Program-made: the position numbers and the translations under genes
The notes under the pieces: model-generated
Told to the model about the DNA's origin: nothing
The model's input: the letters and a program-made list of their open reading frames with translations, nothing else
Databases searched by the model: none
From: Actinomycetes bacterium
Lineage (GTDB): Bacteria; Actinomycetota; Acidimicrobiia; Acidimicrobiales; Ilumatobacteraceae
Assembly: GCA_025356335.1 (NCBI GenBank)
Contig: JANXUF010000075.1
Coordinates: forward strand, 1-64,000
DNA: 64,000 nt
Direction of reading: 5' to 3'
Shown: positions 24,024 to 33,477 of the stretch, piece after piece
How positions within the stretch are numbered: the first letter of the stretch is position 1
Layout of the letters: each line of letters opens with the position of its first letter

Positions 24024-25214
24024 TTATTTCGGCGGGAATGAGGCACCTGAGAGGATGAGCTTCTTGCCGCGCTCCTGGTCGTCGTCGTGGCGATGGGTGA
24101 GGAGCCCGACGATTGTTCCGTTCTTCCCGTACCACACGCTGATCCCCGAATCCGAACGGCGGGCTGTGACCTCGTCCCACCCGTCGCCCCAGGCGACGTA
24201 CTGCAATGTCTCGCCAGTGATGGTCGACCAGAATCCCGGCACACCGTCCCACTCGGCCCTCTTGCCCGCCATGACCTTTCCCGCGATCACCCCCATCGAC
24301 TGCGCGTCGTCCCAGTGTTCGACACGGAGCGGCCGGCCTGCTGCGACGTTGTCGGCGAAGGCCAGGTCGCCGACGACGAACACGCCGTCCGCCGTCGATC
24401 GCATCGAGCTGTCCACGTGGATTCCACCGTTCGTCACCCGGAGACCGGCCGACGCCGCCAATTCGGTAGTGGTGCGCGCTCCGGCGGCGACGAGAATGTG
24501 GGCTGCCTCGACTCGTTCACCGTTGGCAAGCAGAACCGCTGCACCGTCGTCGGTGAACTCGATGCCCTCCACGGACCTACTCCCGCGGAAGTCGATGCCT
24601 GCATCTGCCAACCAGCCGGCGATCATCGCGCTGACGAACTCTGACAACCGGTCCCGCTGGGGCTGGATCTCCAGGCTGACCATCGTCACGTCGATGCCGC
24701 GTGCGCGCAGCGAGCTGGCCGCTTCGCAGCCGATGAAGCCGGAGCCGACGACGGCCACCGGCCCCGTTCCGTTCACCTGAGCGATGATCCGTTCGACGTC
24801 GGCAGCCGACCGAATCGTCAGCAGCCGTGGGTCGTCGCCGCCTGGAACAGGCAGTCTCGCCGCTGACGATCCTGTGGCGAGGACGCACCGGGACCACTGC
24901 ACCGTCTGTTCATCTGCCCCTGCACCGGCGGTAATCGTGTGCGCCTCCGCGTCCAAACGTGACGCACGGCTCTGGAGCCGGAGGTCGACGTCGTTGTCGG
25001 CGAACCAGTCGTCGTCTGCGAGTTCGTCGGCGGCGGGTTTGTCACCTGCGAGCAACTCCTTGCTGAGATCCGGTCTGAAGTACGGCGCGCGGTCATCGGC
25101 GGAGATGATGATCAGCGGATCGGTTCCACCGGCCTCGCGGAACGCTTCGGCGCATGCGAACCCGGCGGCACCACCGCCGACGATCACGATCGGAGCTGAC
25201 GCTTCGGAACTCAT
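24024..25214 (-). CDS. FAD/NAD(P)-dependent oxidoreductase (AIF/ferredoxin-reductase type)
   Basis: 396 residues of the pyridine nucleotide-disulfide oxidoreductase superfamily. FAD motif IVIVGGGAAGFACAEAF (10-26), an ATGSS turn, NAD(P) motif VAVVGSGFIGCEAA near 149-162, and the second FAD motif ADGVFVVGDLA. A C-terminal dimerisation domain follows. There is no redox Cys pair, so it belongs with ferredoxin or rubredoxin reductase/AIF-like enzymes. ATG 25214 is chosen from the family opening; longer in-frame starts look non-homologous. Electron acceptor unknown. Confidence 0.88.
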   Translation of the reverse strand: MSSEASAPIVIVGGGAAGFACAEAFREAGGTDPLIIISADDRAPYFRPDLSKELLAGDKPAADELADDDWFADNDVDLRLQSRASRLDAEAHTITAGAGADEQTVQWSRCVLATGSSAARLPVPGGDDPRLLTIRSAADVERIIAQVNGTGPVAVVGSGFIGCEAASSLRARGIDVTMVSLEIQPQRDRLSEFVSAMIAGWLADAGIDFRGSRSVEGIEFTDDGAAVLLANGERVEAAHILVAAGARTTTELAASAGLRVTNGGIHVDSSMRSTADGVFVVGDLAFADNVAAGRPLRVEHWDDAQSMGVIAGKVMAGKRAEWDGVPGFWSTITGETLQYVAWGDGWDEVTARRSDSGISVWYGKNGTIVGLLTHRHDDDQERGKKLILSGASFPPK

Positions 25215-25343
25215 CGCCGGCCCGGGATCGTGACGTCGATGAGTCTCGCTGTGTTGCCGGACGTCGTGTTGCGGAGCATGGTCATCGCCTACCCATCGTC
25301 CGCGGCGCACAAACGTCGGGCCGTGGCGCTGACGACGTACAGA

Positions 25344-25349
25344 TAGCGT
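25344..25349 (+). promoter_or_regulatory. Putative -10 of ftsY
   Basis: TAGCGT, eight bases before ATG 25358. Confidence 0.45.
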
Positions 25350-25357
25350 CGGCGCCA

Positions 25358-26575
25358 ATGACTGCACTGATTGCCGCCCTGCTCTTCGCCTCGTTCCCGA
25401 TCATCCCGCTGGTACTCGTCTTCGTCGTGCTTGTGTTCGGTATCGGAGTACTGCTCTATTCGCGTGCCGCTGCTCGCCGAACCACCACCGAACAACGTCC
25501 GCTTCCGAAGCCGCCGACGAAGCCGCCATCGCGGTCCGGCGCGCTCGTCGAATCGCGCCCTGTCGAGGTTCCGGACTCTGCTGACACGACCGATGAGGCG
25601 ATCGTCGAGCGGGAGAGCGTTGCCGAACAGGAGAGCGTTGCAGCACCGACCGCAGAGGAGGTCTATGAGCGCCCACGATTCCGCGACCGCCTCGCCAGGG
25701 CCAGGGCGACGCTCGCCGGCGCGATCACCGGCATTCGCGGCAGGGCGGGAATCACGGACGAGACGTGGGACGATCTCGAGGAGGCGCTGCTGCGTGCCGA
25801 TGTCGGAGTCAAAGTGACCGACGCATTGCTCGCCGATCTTCGGGCGAGGGTGAAGTCGAAAGAGATCACCAAACCGGACGAATTGCTGACAGCGTTGCAG
25901 GCAGACATGAAATCGCGGCTCGATGGTGCTGACCGCTCGCTGCGTCTCGAGGAGGGACCTGACGGCTCGCCGAACGTCTGGCTCTTCGTCGGAGTGAACG
26001 GAGTCGGCAAGACGACGACGATCGGCAAGGTCGGCGCGATGCAGGGTCGCGCCGGGCACAAGGTGTTGATGGCTGCTGGAGACACGTTCCGAGCAGCTGC
26101 GGCCGAGCAGCTGGAGACGTGGGCCCACCGCGCCGGCGCGGAGTTCGTGCGAGGAGCGGAGGGTGGCGATCCGAGCAGCGTGATCTTCGACGGCGTGCAG
26201 GCGGCATCGGCGCGTGGCTGCGATCTCGTCCTCGGGGACACTGCAGGCCGTCTGCACAACAAGGCCAACCTGATGGAGGAATTGAAAAAGGTCCGCCGGG
26301 TGGCATCACGCGAACCCGGACGGGTCACCGAAGTGCTGCTGGTGATCGACGCGACCACCGGTCAGAACGGACTGACGCAGGCCCGCGAGTTCGCAGTGGC
26401 GACAGCAGTCACTGGTGTTGTACTGACCAAACTCGACGGATCCGCCAAAGGGGGCATCGTCTTCGCCATCGAAACCGAACTCGGTATCCCCGTCAAACTC
26501 GTCGGTCTCGGCGAGACGATCGGTGACCTCGTCGACTTCGATCCCGACGAATTCGTCGACGCCCTCTTCGGCTGA
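25358..26575 (+). CDS. ftsY: Signal recognition particle receptor FtsY
   Basis: SRP receptor GTPase targeting ribosomes to the membrane. A hydrophobic N-terminal segment (residues 3-32, IIPLVLVFVVLVFGIGVLLY) anchors it, as in other actinobacterial FtsY. An acidic linker follows, then the N domain and the G domain with GVNGVGKTTTIGK near 212, DTFRAAAAEQL, DTAGRLHNKANL near 293 and TKLDGSAKGG. 405 residues. In mycobacteria ftsY follows smc closely; here the pot operon and an oxidoreductase separate them. Confidence 0.95.
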   Translation: MTALIAALLFASFPIIPLVLVFVVLVFGIGVLLYSRAAARRTTTEQRPLPKPPTKPPSRSGALVESRPVEVPDSADTTDEAIVERESVAEQESVAAPTAEEVYERPRFRDRLARARATLAGAITGIRGRAGITDETWDDLEEALLRADVGVKVTDALLADLRARVKSKEITKPDELLTALQADMKSRLDGADRSLRLEEGPDGSPNVWLFVGVNGVGKTTTIGKVGAMQGRAGHKVLMAAGDTFRAAAAEQLETWAHRAGAEFVRGAEGGDPSSVIFDGVQAASARGCDLVLGDTAGRLHNKANLMEELKKVRRVASREPGRVTEVLLVIDATTGQNGLTQAREFAVATAVTGVVLTKLDGSAKGGIVFAIETELGIPVKLVGLGETIGDLVDFDPDEFVDALFG

Positions 26576-26720
26576 CGCTGTGGCCAAGAGTGTTGGCGTG
26601 GTCGCTGTGCGGGTGATTCCGACCCACCAGCGCCGCGCATGGATCCCCCGATCAAGTGTCGTGACACCCGTAGCCGACGGCACCGCACCCCGATACGGCC
26701 AGCACCGCGGCGGACCGCAG

Positions 26721-27338
26721 CTACGGGGCGTCGCCGAATTCCGGTGACACCGTGCGAGTTCGCTTCAGTTCCCAAAACGTGTCGAGCGAGGTCAGCGTCA
26801 CGAACGCATCCCACAGCGCTAAGCCGTCGGCGTGCTCCGGCGCCTTGGTGATCACCGGGCCGAAGGTGGCAACCTCACGACCGTCCGGGCGCTGGAAGGA
26901 GATGATCGGCGTACCGACGTCCTTGCCCACGAGCGCAAGACCCTCGTTCATCCGCTGCAACAGCGGGACGTCCCATGCATCGTCCGACGCCGCCCCGGCG
27001 TGAGCGATGTCGAGTCCGACAGCTTCGAGCGCCAATGACGGATCCCAGTTCCGTTCGGCCTGGTGGTGGATACGGCGTCCGTATTCGGTGTACAGGTCAC
27101 CGAGACGATCCCCACCACCTGCAGCGCGAACGGATTCCATGACCCGCAGCAATCCTCTGGTCCAGCGAACCGCTTCGAAGAACGGGCTGTCAGGCTGCGT
27201 GTCGTTCTTGACGAGCAGGCTGATCGGCTCCCAGGTGATGTCGAGTTCTTTGTCGTCGGCAATCCGACGGATCCACTGCGACGTGGTCCAGCACCATGGG
27301 CAGATCGGGTCGACCCAGAAACGAACGGACAGGGGCAT
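26721..27338 (-). CDS. DsbA-family mycothiol-dependent nitroreductase-like protein
   Basis: 205 residues of the DsbA thioredoxin fold with an N-terminal CPWC at 13-16 (WVDPICPWCWTTSQWI). The layout resembles mycobacterial Rv2466c, a mycothiol-dependent reductase induced by oxidative stress. The helical insert (RRIHHQAERNWDPSLALEAV) and the C-terminal strand GTPIISFQRPDG with cis-Pro are present. AGGAGG lies six bases before ATG 27338, which is preferred to ATG 27344. It is convergent with ftsY. Confidence 0.85.
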   Translation of the reverse strand: MPLSVRFWVDPICPWCWTTSQWIRRIADDKELDITWEPISLLVKNDTQPDSPFFEAVRWTRGLLRVMESVRAAGGGDRLGDLYTEYGRRIHHQAERNWDPSLALEAVGLDIAHAGAASDDAWDVPLLQRMNEGLALVGKDVGTPIISFQRPDGREVATFGPVITKAPEHADGLALWDAFVTLTSLDTFWELKRTRTVSPEFGDAP

Positions 27339-27463
27339 TGGCATCCTCCTCAGCAGTTGCCTGTTGCAACGGTTCGGTGCGCGGCGTCATTCCGCGTCAC
27401 GCGGCACAGAGCCGTTCGGCCCTCAGCGTCGGCGAGACAGGCGAGCAGGCCGGTGCGACGATG

Positions 27464-28219
27464 TCAGGAGAGCGTTCCGATCGTGACGGGCGTCTGCGTG
27501 GTCACCGACACACCGCCGGCCGGTTCGTTGGTCAGCATCACGGTGGTCAGTCTCGAATCGGCCGGAAAGACGACGACCTTCGGGTTGTCGCCGATGACGC
27601 CGAGGCTGATGACCTTGTCGTCGATCAGCCCCCACAGCTGGTAGGTACGATCGGCCGACAGCGACGGCAGATGATCGGTGACGAGATAGCCATTGGCGCC
27701 ATCGATGGCGACGTTGGCGGCGGTGGTTCCATCCTTGCTCAGCAGCACCGTCTTGCGTGTCGCCGTTGTCATCGCCGTCGACGCAGCGGTCTCCAGACGT
27801 GCAGAGGCCGATTGCGAATGGGCGTTGTTCAATTCGTTGGTGCGGTTGTTCAGCTTGACCCCGAGGATGCCGAGCGCTGCGCAGGCTGCTACGGCGAGCG
27901 CTCCGACGACGAACCATGCGGTTCGCTGCGAACGCTGGTGGCGGCGCTGGCGTTGAGTGTCGAGGCGCATCAGCGGCGCTAGCAACGTGCCAGGCTCCGG
28001 AGCGCGCTCGTCGAGGGAAGCGGCGATCTTGTCCCACAGCCCGCTGGGTGCCGCCGCGCCCGTCGAGGAGAGCATCGTGGCGACCTCTCGGTGTTCGGCA
28101 ACCTCCGCTCGTGCACGGGGGTTCTTCGCCACGTACGTCTCGATCTCGCGACGCTCGGACTCGTCGACAGCGTCGAGCGCATACGCACCCAGCAGCTCGT
28201 CCATCTGATCGTCGGTCAT
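27464..28219 (-). CDS. Anti-sigma factor, RskA family
   Basis: 251 residues. The N-terminal cytoplasmic sigma-binding part (MDELLGAYALDAVDESERRE) has the anti-sigma domain layout. One transmembrane helix lies at about 95-117 (WFVVGALAVAACAALGILGV), followed by an extracellular RskA domain (YQLWGLIDDKVISLGVIGDN). It holds the sigma factor at the membrane until regulated proteolysis. Its ATG overlaps the sigma gene stop (ATGA), giving the usual co-translation of the pair. Confidence 0.92.
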   Translation of the reverse strand: MTDDQMDELLGAYALDAVDESERREIETYVAKNPRARAEVAEHREVATMLSSTGAAAPSGLWDKIAASLDERAPEPGTLLAPLMRLDTQRQRRHQRSQRTAWFVVGALAVAACAALGILGVKLNNRTNELNNAHSQSASARLETAASTAMTTATRKTVLLSKDGTTAANVAIDGANGYLVTDHLPSLSADRTYQLWGLIDDKVISLGVIGDNPKVVVFPADSRLTTVMLTNEPAGGVSVTTQTPVTIGTLS

Positions 28220-28809
28220 GTCAATTCCCCCATGCCGATACCGGCTGCTTGAAGTTCCCCCCGCAATTTTCGCAATCCCAACCGGATCCGGCTCTTGATC
28301 GTTCCCTCTGGTTCGTTCAACATCGTCGCCACGTCTCGATAGGTGTGCCCGCCGAAGTAGGCGAGCTCGATTGCCTGCCGCTCGCCAACCGCAAGCGTGC
28401 CCAGCGCTGTCTTGACACTGTCGGTCAAGGCCATGTCCCACACCTCGTGCTCGAGGTCATAGCCAGACTCTGCGGTCGTCCTGGCGTCGCGGTCTTCTCG
28501 ATTGCGTCGTGAGGTTTCGCTTCGCAGCATGTCGACGGCACGTCCGTGCGTGTTGGTCAACAGGAACGAGCGCAGCGAGCCACGATCCGGATCGAAACGG
28601 TCCGCGTCGTTCCACAACCGCAGGAAGACCTCCTGCACGACTTCCTCAGCGAGAGCCTTCCCGCCGAGCAGGCGCTTGGCCAATCCGAAGACCGCGCCAG
28701 CGTGGCGACGGTATGCCTCTGCCAGCGCTTCTGACTGGTATCGGGCGATGCCCATGACCAGCGCGGCATCGGAGCAGTCCGGCCATGGTTGTTCTCTCAC
28801 ATCTTCCAT
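28216..28809 (-). CDS. ECF RNA polymerase sigma factor (SigK-like)
   Basis: 197-residue extracytoplasmic-function sigma factor. Region 2 at about 25-95 includes AEEVVQEVFLRLWNDADRFD, and region 4 at about 130-190 includes GERQAIELAYFGGHTYRDVA with an HTH that recognises the -35 element. Paired with an RskA-type anti-sigma, as SigK is in mycobacteria. ATG 28809 faces the SDR gene. Target promoters cannot be inferred; the hexamers listed in this window are more like housekeeping -10 elements. Confidence 0.92.
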   Translation of the reverse strand: MEDVREQPWPDCSDAALVMGIARYQSEALAEAYRRHAGAVFGLAKRLLGGKALAEEVVQEVFLRLWNDADRFDPDRGSLRSFLLTNTHGRAVDMLRSETSRRNREDRDARTTAESGYDLEHEVWDMALTDSVKTALGTLAVGERQAIELAYFGGHTYRDVATMLNEPEGTIKSRIRLGLRKLRGELQAAGIGMGELT

Positions 28810-28873
28810 ACGTTGCAGCCATCATTCTGGATCACGGGAGCGCTGGCCAGCGAGACAGCCGAGGCTGATGCTC

Positions 28874-28879
28874 TACCAT
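28874..28879 (+). promoter_or_regulatory. Putative -10 of the SDR gene
   Basis: TACCAT, six bases before ATG 28886. Confidence 0.4.
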
Positions 28880-28885
28880 CACCCT

Positions 28886-29758
28886 ATGAGTCTCAACACG
28901 GTAGTCACGGGCGCGAACAGCGGAATCGGCCGAGCAACCGCCATCCACCTCGCCGACCAGGGACACAGAGTGTTTGCCACTGTGCGGAGCGTCAACAAGG
29001 CTGACAAGCTGATGTCGATGGCGGCTGCGAAAGGCGTCACGGTGCAACTGGTCGAGCTCGACATTGCCGACGACGACTCGGTCGAGAGAGGTTTCACCGA
29101 CATCCTCGAACAGGCCGGCCACGTCGACGTGCTCGTCAACAACGCCGGTATCAGCGGCAACGGAACGGTCGAAGAGGCCGCCACAGCCGACTATCTCGAC
29201 GTCTTCAACGTCAATGTCTGCGGTGCAGTGCGTTGCGTCAAAGCAGTGATGCCGGGGATGCGTTCGCGTCGTGCGGGCACCATCATCAACGTGACCTCGG
29301 TTGCCGGGCGCGTCGCCTCGCTGGCGCAGGCACCGTATGTCGCCTCGAAATGGGCGTTCGAGGCGATCAGCGAAGAACTCGCTCAGGAGGCCGCGGCATT
29401 CGGAATCCGGGTGGCGATCATCGAGCCGGGCGTGACGAAAACATCGATCTTCGTCAAGAGCATCCCCAATCCGAACGAGACGGGAGCCTACGAGGCGCAC
29501 AACCGGCGGATGCTGCAGATGTACTCCGCCGGAATCCGCAACGCCACGGACCCGATGGAGGTCGCCGCTGTGATCGACCATGCGATCACGACAGCGTCCC
29601 CGAAGCTGCGCTACGCGATGAGCTGGGGCGGCCCGGAGATGGCAGCGGGCCGAGCGGCGATGACAGACGAGGAATGGGTCGCGCTCGGCCGCCACGAACT
29701 CGACGACGACTACTACGACGAGTTCGCCGCAGCCTTCGGCCTCGACCTCCGTCGGTGA
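28886..29758 (+). CDS. Short-chain dehydrogenase/reductase
   Basis: 290-residue NAD(P)(H)-dependent SDR. Cofactor motif TGANSGIG at 8-15, NNAG near 86, catalytic Ser in NVTSVAG and YVASK near 151-155. Arg after the first strand (TVRSVNK) suggests a preference for NADPH. The substrate is unknown; the long C-terminus (KSIPNPNETGAYEAHNRRM) is typical of classical SDRs acting on ketones or steroids. It is divergent from the sigma factor gene. Confidence 0.92.
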   Translation: MSLNTVVTGANSGIGRATAIHLADQGHRVFATVRSVNKADKLMSMAAAKGVTVQLVELDIADDDSVERGFTDILEQAGHVDVLVNNAGISGNGTVEEAATADYLDVFNVNVCGAVRCVKAVMPGMRSRRAGTIINVTSVAGRVASLAQAPYVASKWAFEAISEELAQEAAAFGIRVAIIEPGVTKTSIFVKSIPNPNETGAYEAHNRRMLQMYSAGIRNATDPMEVAAVIDHAITTASPKLRYAMSWGGPEMAAGRAAMTDEEWVALGRHELDDDYYDEFAAAFGLDLRR

Positions 29759-29797
29759 GCTGCACTTCTCGGTGAGCTGCACTGCGGAACCAAGCTG

Positions 29798-31297
29798 ATG
29801 CTCGTGGCGTCCAAGAACGCAATGAAGCTTTCACGGATCACCATTGTCCTCGGCGCATCTGCAGCGATGGCGTTTTCTGCCTGCGGATCTGCTGCCTCGA
29901 CGGGCACCACAGCGCAGTCCTCGGTTACGGGGGGCAGCACGCCTGCTTCGGCTGTTTCGTCAGCTGGCACGAGTGCAGCACCGGGTTCGCCACCGGTCAT
30001 CCATGTCGGAGGTCACCCGAGCGCTGCAACGCCGGCGGTCGCAGCAGCACTGCCAGTCGATTCGAAGATGCGGGTCGCCCCAGGCTCGATCGTCTACCGC
30101 TTTGCCGGTCAGCTTCCGGCGTTCGGGAGCAGCGGACCTTCGTGGTCGATGGCGGCCAACCAGACCGTGGCGGCAGCTCGTGTGTCGCAGATCGCAGCAG
30201 CCTTCGGGACCACGGGTGAGGTGAAGCAGTTGCCGGCTGATCAGGGCGGCGGTTGGCAGGTCGGTTCGCAGGACGGAACGACGCCGAACCTCACGGTTGT
30301 CGCCGACGGCCCGCTGTCGTGGTACTACAACCCGGTGATGGCTTCTGCGGGCGCCGGCGCAACCTGCGGGTCGAACGAGCGGGGATATCCGTCCGTCCCG
30401 AGCGACTCGGCTGTGGAGCCGTGCCCCCCGGTCTCACCGCCGGCCGGCGTCCCGACGAAGGACGCTGCACTCGCTGCGGCGACCGCCCTGTTCGCCAAGG
30501 CCGGCATCGACATCAGCGAACAGACGCTGGTCGTAACGGCTGATGAATGGACGGCAACGGTGACGGCATCGATGCAACTCGACGGGCACCGCACGCAGTT
30601 GGCGAACCAGATCAGCTTCGGTGCTGAAGGCGCTGTGTCAGCCGCCAGTGGATTCCTGGCAGTGCCACAGCCGAATGCCACGTTTCCGATCGTCGACACC
30701 GCTGCCGCGTTGCAACGGCTAAACGACCAGAGCGAGCGTTGGATGACCGCCTTCGGTACGCTCGGCAACATCACCGCCCGAGATGGTGCGCCCGCCGTCG
30801 CTGCGTTGCTGCCCGCCCCCGTTGCGGTGACAGCGGTTGCGCCAGCGACCTGCACGCCGATGGTGGACGGGGTCGGCCAGTCGGACGCCGTTCCCGCCGA
30901 CAGCGTCGACTCGATGATCTGCCCGCTGTTGCCGGGCATCGCCGCCACGGTGCCACCGGGGACTCCTTCCGGAGTCATCCCGTCCGACGCCACCGTTGCT
31001 CCCATCGAGATCACGCTCACCGGTGTGCGGATCGATATGAACTCGATCTACGACGCAGATGGCACCGTCTGGCTACTTCCCAGCTATGTGTTCACGTCGG
31101 ACGACGGTGGCGAATACAGCGTCGTCGGGATTGCGGATCAGTACCTGCAGAACGACGGATCGACCCAGAAACCGGGGCCGATCCCGGCAGTCGGGCCGAT
31201 CCCGGCAGTCGGGACGATCCCGGCAGTCGGGACCGCCGTCGTGGGGTCCGCTGCAGTGAGTCCGTCGCCCGTCAGTTCGTCGACCGTCACTTCATGA
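29798..31297 (+). CDS. Large lipoprotein with IPAVG repeats
   Basis: Secreted lipoprotein: hydrophobic signal (ITIVLGASAAMAF) and lipobox FSAC with Cys29 (Cys21 if ATG 29822 is used). A Ser/Thr/Ala linker, then a large domain of about 400 residues I do not recognise (GSIVYRFAGQLPAFGSSGPS; WLLPSYVFTSDDGGEYSVVG), followed by three tandem GPIPAV units and a low-complexity tail. It lies 73 bases before the ffh start. Domain style recalls actinobacterial membrane-anchored substrate or cell-wall proteins, without proof. Confidence 0.85.
   Translation: MLVASKNAMKLSRITIVLGASAAMAFSACGSAASTGTTAQSSVTGGSTPASAVSSAGTSAAPGSPPVIHVGGHPSAATPAVAAALPVDSKMRVAPGSIVYRFAGQLPAFGSSGPSWSMAANQTVAAARVSQIAAAFGTTGEVKQLPADQGGGWQVGSQDGTTPNLTVVADGPLSWYYNPVMASAGAGATCGSNERGYPSVPSDSAVEPCPPVSPPAGVPTKDAALAAATALFAKAGIDISEQTLVVTADEWTATVTASMQLDGHRTQLANQISFGAEGAVSAASGFLAVPQPNATFPIVDTAAALQRLNDQSERWMTAFGTLGNITARDGAPAVAALLPAPVAVTAVAPATCTPMVDGVGQSDAVPADSVDSMICPLLPGIAATVPPGTPSGVIPSDATVAPIEITLTGVRIDMNSIYDADGTVWLLPSYVFTSDDGGEYSVVGIADQYLQNDGSTQKPGPIPAVGPIPAVGTIPAVGTAVVGSAAVSPSPVSSSTVTS
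31175..31228 (+). repeat. 18-base tandem repeat in the lipoprotein gene
   Basis: Three units of GGGCCGATCCCGGCAGTC (third with one change) encode G-P/T-I-P-A-V. The repeat can change copy number by slippage without breaking the frame. Confidence 0.85.
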
Positions 31298-31355
31298 CTC
31301 AGAGTTCGCAGCGGTGATCCGCTGCCGACTGCCGTCAACGGGTACCGCTGGGCGG

Positions 31356-31361
31356 TAACCT
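31356..31361 (+). promoter_or_regulatory. Putative -10 of ffh
   Basis: TAACCT, ten bases before ATG 31372. Confidence 0.35.
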
Positions 31362-31371
31362 CCGACACCGC

Positions 31372-32742
31372 ATGTTCGACACACTTTCCGACCGTTTCGA
31401 GGGAATTCTCAAGCGCCTCCGCGGCAAGGGGCGCCTCACCGAGGCCGATGTCGACGAGGTCATGCAGGAGATTCGGACGGCGCTGCTCGATGCCGACGTC
31501 AACGTTCGCGTCACCCGCCAGGTCGTTGCCCGTATTCGTGAGCAATGCGTCGGTCTCGAACTCTCGAAAGCGTTGAGCCCCGCCCAACAGGTCATCAAGA
31601 TCGTCAACCAGGAACTCACCAACCTGCTGGGTGGCGAGACGCTCAAGATCACCTACGCGAGCAGGCCGCCGACGGTCATCTTGATGGCCGGCCTGCAGGG
31701 TTCTGGCAAAACGACGAACTCCGGCAAGCTGGCCAAGTGGTTCAAGGCTCAGGGCCGCAATCCGATGCTCGTCGGCGCCGACCTGCAGCGCCCTGCTGCT
31801 GTCGAGCAGCTGCGCACTCTCGGCCGCCAGGTCGACGTCCCGGTGTACTCCGATGACGAAGCAGCCAAGGCGGGAACCGGCGATCCGGTGGCAGTGGCGA
31901 CACGCGGTCTCGCCGAAGCCCGCAGGCTCGGTAAGGACGTGTTGATCGTCGACACCGCTGGTCGCCTGGCGATCGATGAGGAGATGATGGACCAGGTCAA
32001 GCGCATTTCGGCTGCGTTGAACCCGAACTACACCTTCCTCGTCATCGACGCAATGATCGGCCAGGACGCCGTCGAGGTCGCCCAACGTTTCCATGAGACA
32101 TTGGCCATCGACGGTGTGATCCTGTCGAAGCTCGACGGCGATGCGCGCGGCGGTGCAGCGCTGTCCGTCAAGGAGGTCATCGGTCGCCCGATCGCCTTCG
32201 CGTCCACGGGCGAGAAGCTCGACGCGTTCGAGCAGTTCCACCCTGATCGGATGGCTGGGCGAATCCTCGGCATGGGCGACATGCTCACGTTGATCGAGCA
32301 GGCAGAGCAGCATTTCGAGAAGGATCAGGCCGAAGAAGCCGCTCAGCGGCTGATGGACGGAGCGTTCACGCTCGACGACTTCCTCCAACAAATGCAGCAA
32401 CTCAAGAAGATGGGTCCCTTGAGCAACGTTCTCGGTATGCTGCCAGGCGTTCCAAAAGAACTCAAAGGCGCCCAGATCGGTGACGACGAGCTCAAACGGG
32501 TCGAAGCAATCATCCGGTCGATGACACCGGGGGAGCGTCGCAAGCCAGAAGTCATCAACGGAAGCCGTCGTCTGCGCATCGCCAACGGCAGCGGAACCAC
32601 CACCGGTGAAGTCAACCGACTCGTCAAACAATTCAGCGAAATGCAGAAGATGATGAAGAAGTTCGGCGGAGGCATGGGTGGGGGTAAGAAAGGCAAGCGC
32701 CGGATGATGCCGGCAATGCCGGGGATGCCCGGTTTCAATTGA
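31372..32742 (+). CDS. ffh: Signal recognition particle protein Ffh
   Basis: SRP54 GTPase that binds signal sequences and 4.5S RNA. G domain with [15 protein letters not shown] near 107, [23 protein letters not shown] and [10 protein letters not shown]; then a methionine-rich M domain ([20 protein letters not shown] and [10 protein letters not shown] at the end). 456 residues. It heads the operon with rpsP, rimM, trmD and rplS. Confidence 0.96.
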   Translation: MFDTLSDRFEGILKRLRGKGRLTEADVDEVMQEIRTALLDADVNVRVTRQVVARIREQCVGLELSKALSPAQQVIKIVNQELTNLLGGETLKITYASRPPTVILMAGLQGSGKTTNSGKLAKWFKAQGRNPMLVGADLQRPAAVEQLRTLGRQVDVPVYSDDEAAKAGTGDPVAVATRGLAEARRLGKDVLIVDTAGRLAIDEEMMDQVKRISAALNPNYTFLVIDAMIGQDAVEVAQRFHETLAIDGVILSKLDGDARGGAALSVKEVIGRPIAFASTGEKLDAFEQFHPDRMAGRILGMGDMLTLIEQAEQHFEKDQAEEAAQRLMDGAFTLDDFLQQMQQLKKMGPLSNVLGMLPGVPKELKGAQIGDDELKRVEAIIRSMTPGERRKPEVINGSRRLRIANGSGTTTGEVNRLVKQFSEMQKMMKKFGGGMGGGKKGKRRMMPAMPGMPGFN

Positions 32743-32764
32743 TTCGAAGAAAGAGAAACACAAC

Positions 32765-33079
32765 ATGGCAGTGAAGCTGCGCCTTACTCGTATCGGCAAG
32801 ACCAAGCAGCCGCAGTACCGGCTGATCGCCGCTGACGCCCGGTCGCCACGCGACGGTCGTTTCATCGAAATCATCGGGCACTACAACCCCCGCCACGAGC
32901 CGTCGGAACTGACTGTCGACAACGAAAAGGCCGTGAAGTGGCTGTCGGAAGGCGCCCAGCCGACCGAGCGCGTCAAGAAGCTCCTCGAGATCTCCGGCGC
33001 CTATGGCGAGTACACCGCCAGCAGGCCCGCCAAGGCTGCCAAGCCGGCCAAGAAGGTTGCCGCAAAGGCTTCAGCGTGA
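32765..33079 (+). CDS. rpsP: 30S ribosomal protein S16
   Basis: 104 residues. Core [20 protein letters not shown] and [20 protein letters not shown] are diagnostic for S16, which assembles early into the 30S body. The C-terminal tail is rich in Ala/Lys ([17 protein letters not shown]), an extension seen in actinobacteria. Its stop overlaps the GTG of the KH-domain gene. Confidence 0.96.
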   Translation: MAVKLRLTRIGKTKQPQYRLIAADARSPRDGRFIEIIGHYNPRHEPSELTVDNEKAVKWLSEGAQPTERVKKLLEISGAYGEYTASRPAKAAKPAKKVAAKASA

Positions 33080-33363
33080 GTTCGGTGAGCGAGTCGACCG
33101 ATACCGCTGGTATCAGCCCGGTCCCGACAGCGTCCGCTGTGCTGTTGCACATCGTGCAGTCCATCGTCGACGACCCAGATGCGGTACGCATCAGCGCGGT
33201 CGCCGGTCGTCACGGTAAGACAGCGCTGGAAGTGCGTGTCGGCGAAGGCGACCTCGGTCGCGTCATCGGCCGTCGTGGTCGCACTGCTGCCAGCATTCGT
33301 GCTGTCGTGCGTGCCGCCGCCAGCCGCGACAACGCCGACATCGACATCGAGTTCGAGGACTAG
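33076..33363 (+). CDS. KH-domain RNA-binding protein (KhpA-like)
   Basis: 95 residues. The KH fold with GXXG loop is seen in [20 protein letters not shown]. KhpA-type proteins bind RNA and influence translation, cell length and stress responses in several bacteria. The N-terminal 25 residues are extra and Ser/Thr-rich. GTG 33076 overlaps the rpsP stop (GTGA); GTG 33085 is an alternative. The rpsP-khpA-rimM order is conserved in Gram-positive bacteria. Confidence 0.9.
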   Translation: MSSVSESTDTAGISPVPTASAVLLHIVQSIVDDPDAVRISAVAGRHGKTALEVRVGEGDLGRVIGRRGRTAASIRAVVRAAASRDNADIDIEFED

Positions 33364-33477
33364 CCAATCTCCTCGCACGCCATCTCCGGTCGCAGGCGAC
33401 CTGTGATGGCGGCTCAGGAGGCTCTCCACTTCGGTCGGGCAAGCCCTCTCTCGCTCCCTCTACTGACGGGTGACACG

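Noticed and set aside
31138..32874. A 578-residue minus-strand frame across ffh
   Set aside because: Antisense shadow of ffh and the lipoprotein end.
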